Source of the DNA: an uncultured Clostridium sp.
GTDB lineage: Bacteria; Bacillota_A; Clostridia; TANB77; CAG-508
Assembly (NCBI GenBank): GCA_947244675.1
Contig: CAMXLV010000097.1
Span: 1-6,158, forward strand
Length of the DNA: 6,158 nt
Direction: 5' to 3'
Below, one piece after another: positions 5,600 through 6,158 of the stretch. The notes beneath the pieces were generated by a model, which did no database searches, had not been told where the DNA came from, and saw only the letters and a list, made by a program, of their open reading frames with translations. How positions within the stretch are numbered: position 1 is the first letter of the stretch; each line of letters opens with the position of its first letter. Both the position numbers and the translations under genes were made by a program.

Positions 5600-6158
5600 A
5601 TGAAACAAAAAAACAAAGGAATCACGCTAATTGCATTAATTATCACCATCATAATTTTACTAATTTTAGCAGGAATAAGTATTAGTACATTAACAGGAGA
5701 CAATGGAATTTTAAACAAAGCAAGTATCGCCAAAGAAGAAACAAAAAAAGCACAATATTTGGAAGAATTAAGAATAATAGGACTTGGATTGCAACCAGAC
5801 AGGAACCAAAACAACTGGGATAATCAGCAATATATGAATGTATACCAAGATGAAATCATACGAGATCCCATGTTTCATGAAGCAAAAGAAATTAAGCAAT
5901 TACCAAATATGGAAAAAATAACAATACAAGTTATTACTTTAGAAGGTTTCGTTTATTGGATTACAGAAGATAATGTAATATTCAAAGGACTAGAAGATGA
6001 TTTAATCCCAAGCGAACCAGAAGCACCTGTTATAGAACCAACAGGAATCTGGACATCTTTAGAGGGAAATATTTTAAGATTCTATACTACTGAAGAAAAA
6101 GCTAGAAATGGTGGAGGAAAAATATATGGAAATGTACAAGGAATAGAATTTGTACGTG
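5600..6158 (+). CDS. Type IV pilin-like protein with prepilin signal (3' end outside the window)
   Basis: The gene starts at ATG 5600 with AAAGGGG (5588-5594) five bases upstream. It stays open for 186 codons to the window edge, so its C-terminus is unseen. The N-terminus is a class III (prepilin) signal: MKQKNKG, then a hydrophobic helix ITLIALIITIIILLILAGIS (8-27). Prepilin peptidase would cut after G7. The usual glutamate at mature position 5 (GFTLIE in classic pilins) is alanine here (GITLIA), a variant frequent in clostridial pilin-like proteins. After the helix comes the motif LTGDNGILNKA (31-41) common in this clostridial family, then a charged helix (about 43-60). A soluble domain follows, a Pro/Glu-rich linker (LIPSEPEAPVIEPTG, 135-149) and the start of another domain. 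It is probably an exported surface protein. No pilus assembly genes (pilB, pilC, pilD) are in view, so assembly into a fibre is not shown. Confidence 0.8.
   Translation, partial: MKQKNKGITLIALIITIIILLILAGISISTLTGDNGILNKASIAKEETKKAQYLEELRIIGLGLQPDRNQNNWDNQQYMNVYQDEIIRDPMFHEAKEIKQLPNMEKITIQVITLEGFVYWITEDNVIFKGLEDDLIPSEPEAPVIEPTGIWTSLEGNILRFYTTEEKARNGGGKIYGNVQGIEFVR

Noticed and set aside
5572..5814. Minus-strand frame opposite the pilin-like gene start
   Set aside because: It is antisense to the prepilin signal region. Its hydrophobic translation is a by-product of the A/T-rich helix codons.

Overview
This window looks like chromosomal DNA from a low-GC Bacillota, most likely an anaerobic clostridial lineage. 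The evidence is the strong A/T bias, near-consensus TTGACA/TATAAT promoters, AGGAGG-type ribosome binding sites, and a fermentative gene set (bifunctional AdhE) alongside a clostridial-style pilin-like protein. The species cannot be named from the sequence.

Layout, left to right. The 3' end of asnS (asparaginyl-tRNA synthetase, + strand) ends at 148 and carries an in-frame TGA at 56-58, where the motif 3 glycine should be. A hairpin at 177-205 separates it from a convergent small gene (212-496, - strand, unrecognised 94-aa charged protein) that has its own promoter at 560-588. A 26-bp-stem hairpin (591-650) terminates adhE, which fills 655-3272 on the - strand. adhE is split into three open frames by two single-base insertions (2069 and 1120). 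Removing both gives one 871-codon frame with all expected catalytic and metal-binding residues. The adhE promoter (3313-3340) directly abuts a perfect 62-bp palindrome (3343-3404), which begins right after the stop codon of an M23-family cell-wall peptidase gene (3405-4406, - strand).

A divergent intergenic region (4407-4899) holds the peptidase promoter with a 14-bp palindrome inside it, an A/T-rich gene-free stretch, a second and more degenerate member of the palindromic repeat family (4718-4775), another 14-bp palindrome (4773-4786) and a likely promoter for a small XRE-type regulator (4900-5235, + strand). That gene ends in a clear terminator (5278-5322). A 277-bp non-coding stretch follows, with direct repeats and an inverted repeat around a good promoter. 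It leads to a prepilin-like gene (5600 to beyond the window end, + strand).

The genes look like independent single-gene units, each with its own promoter and/or terminator, and not one operon. I do not see a new multi-gene system. The items most worth checking are the three coding interruptions (one stop in asnS and two identical-context insertions in adhE), the palindromic repeat family, and the palindromes at the promoters.
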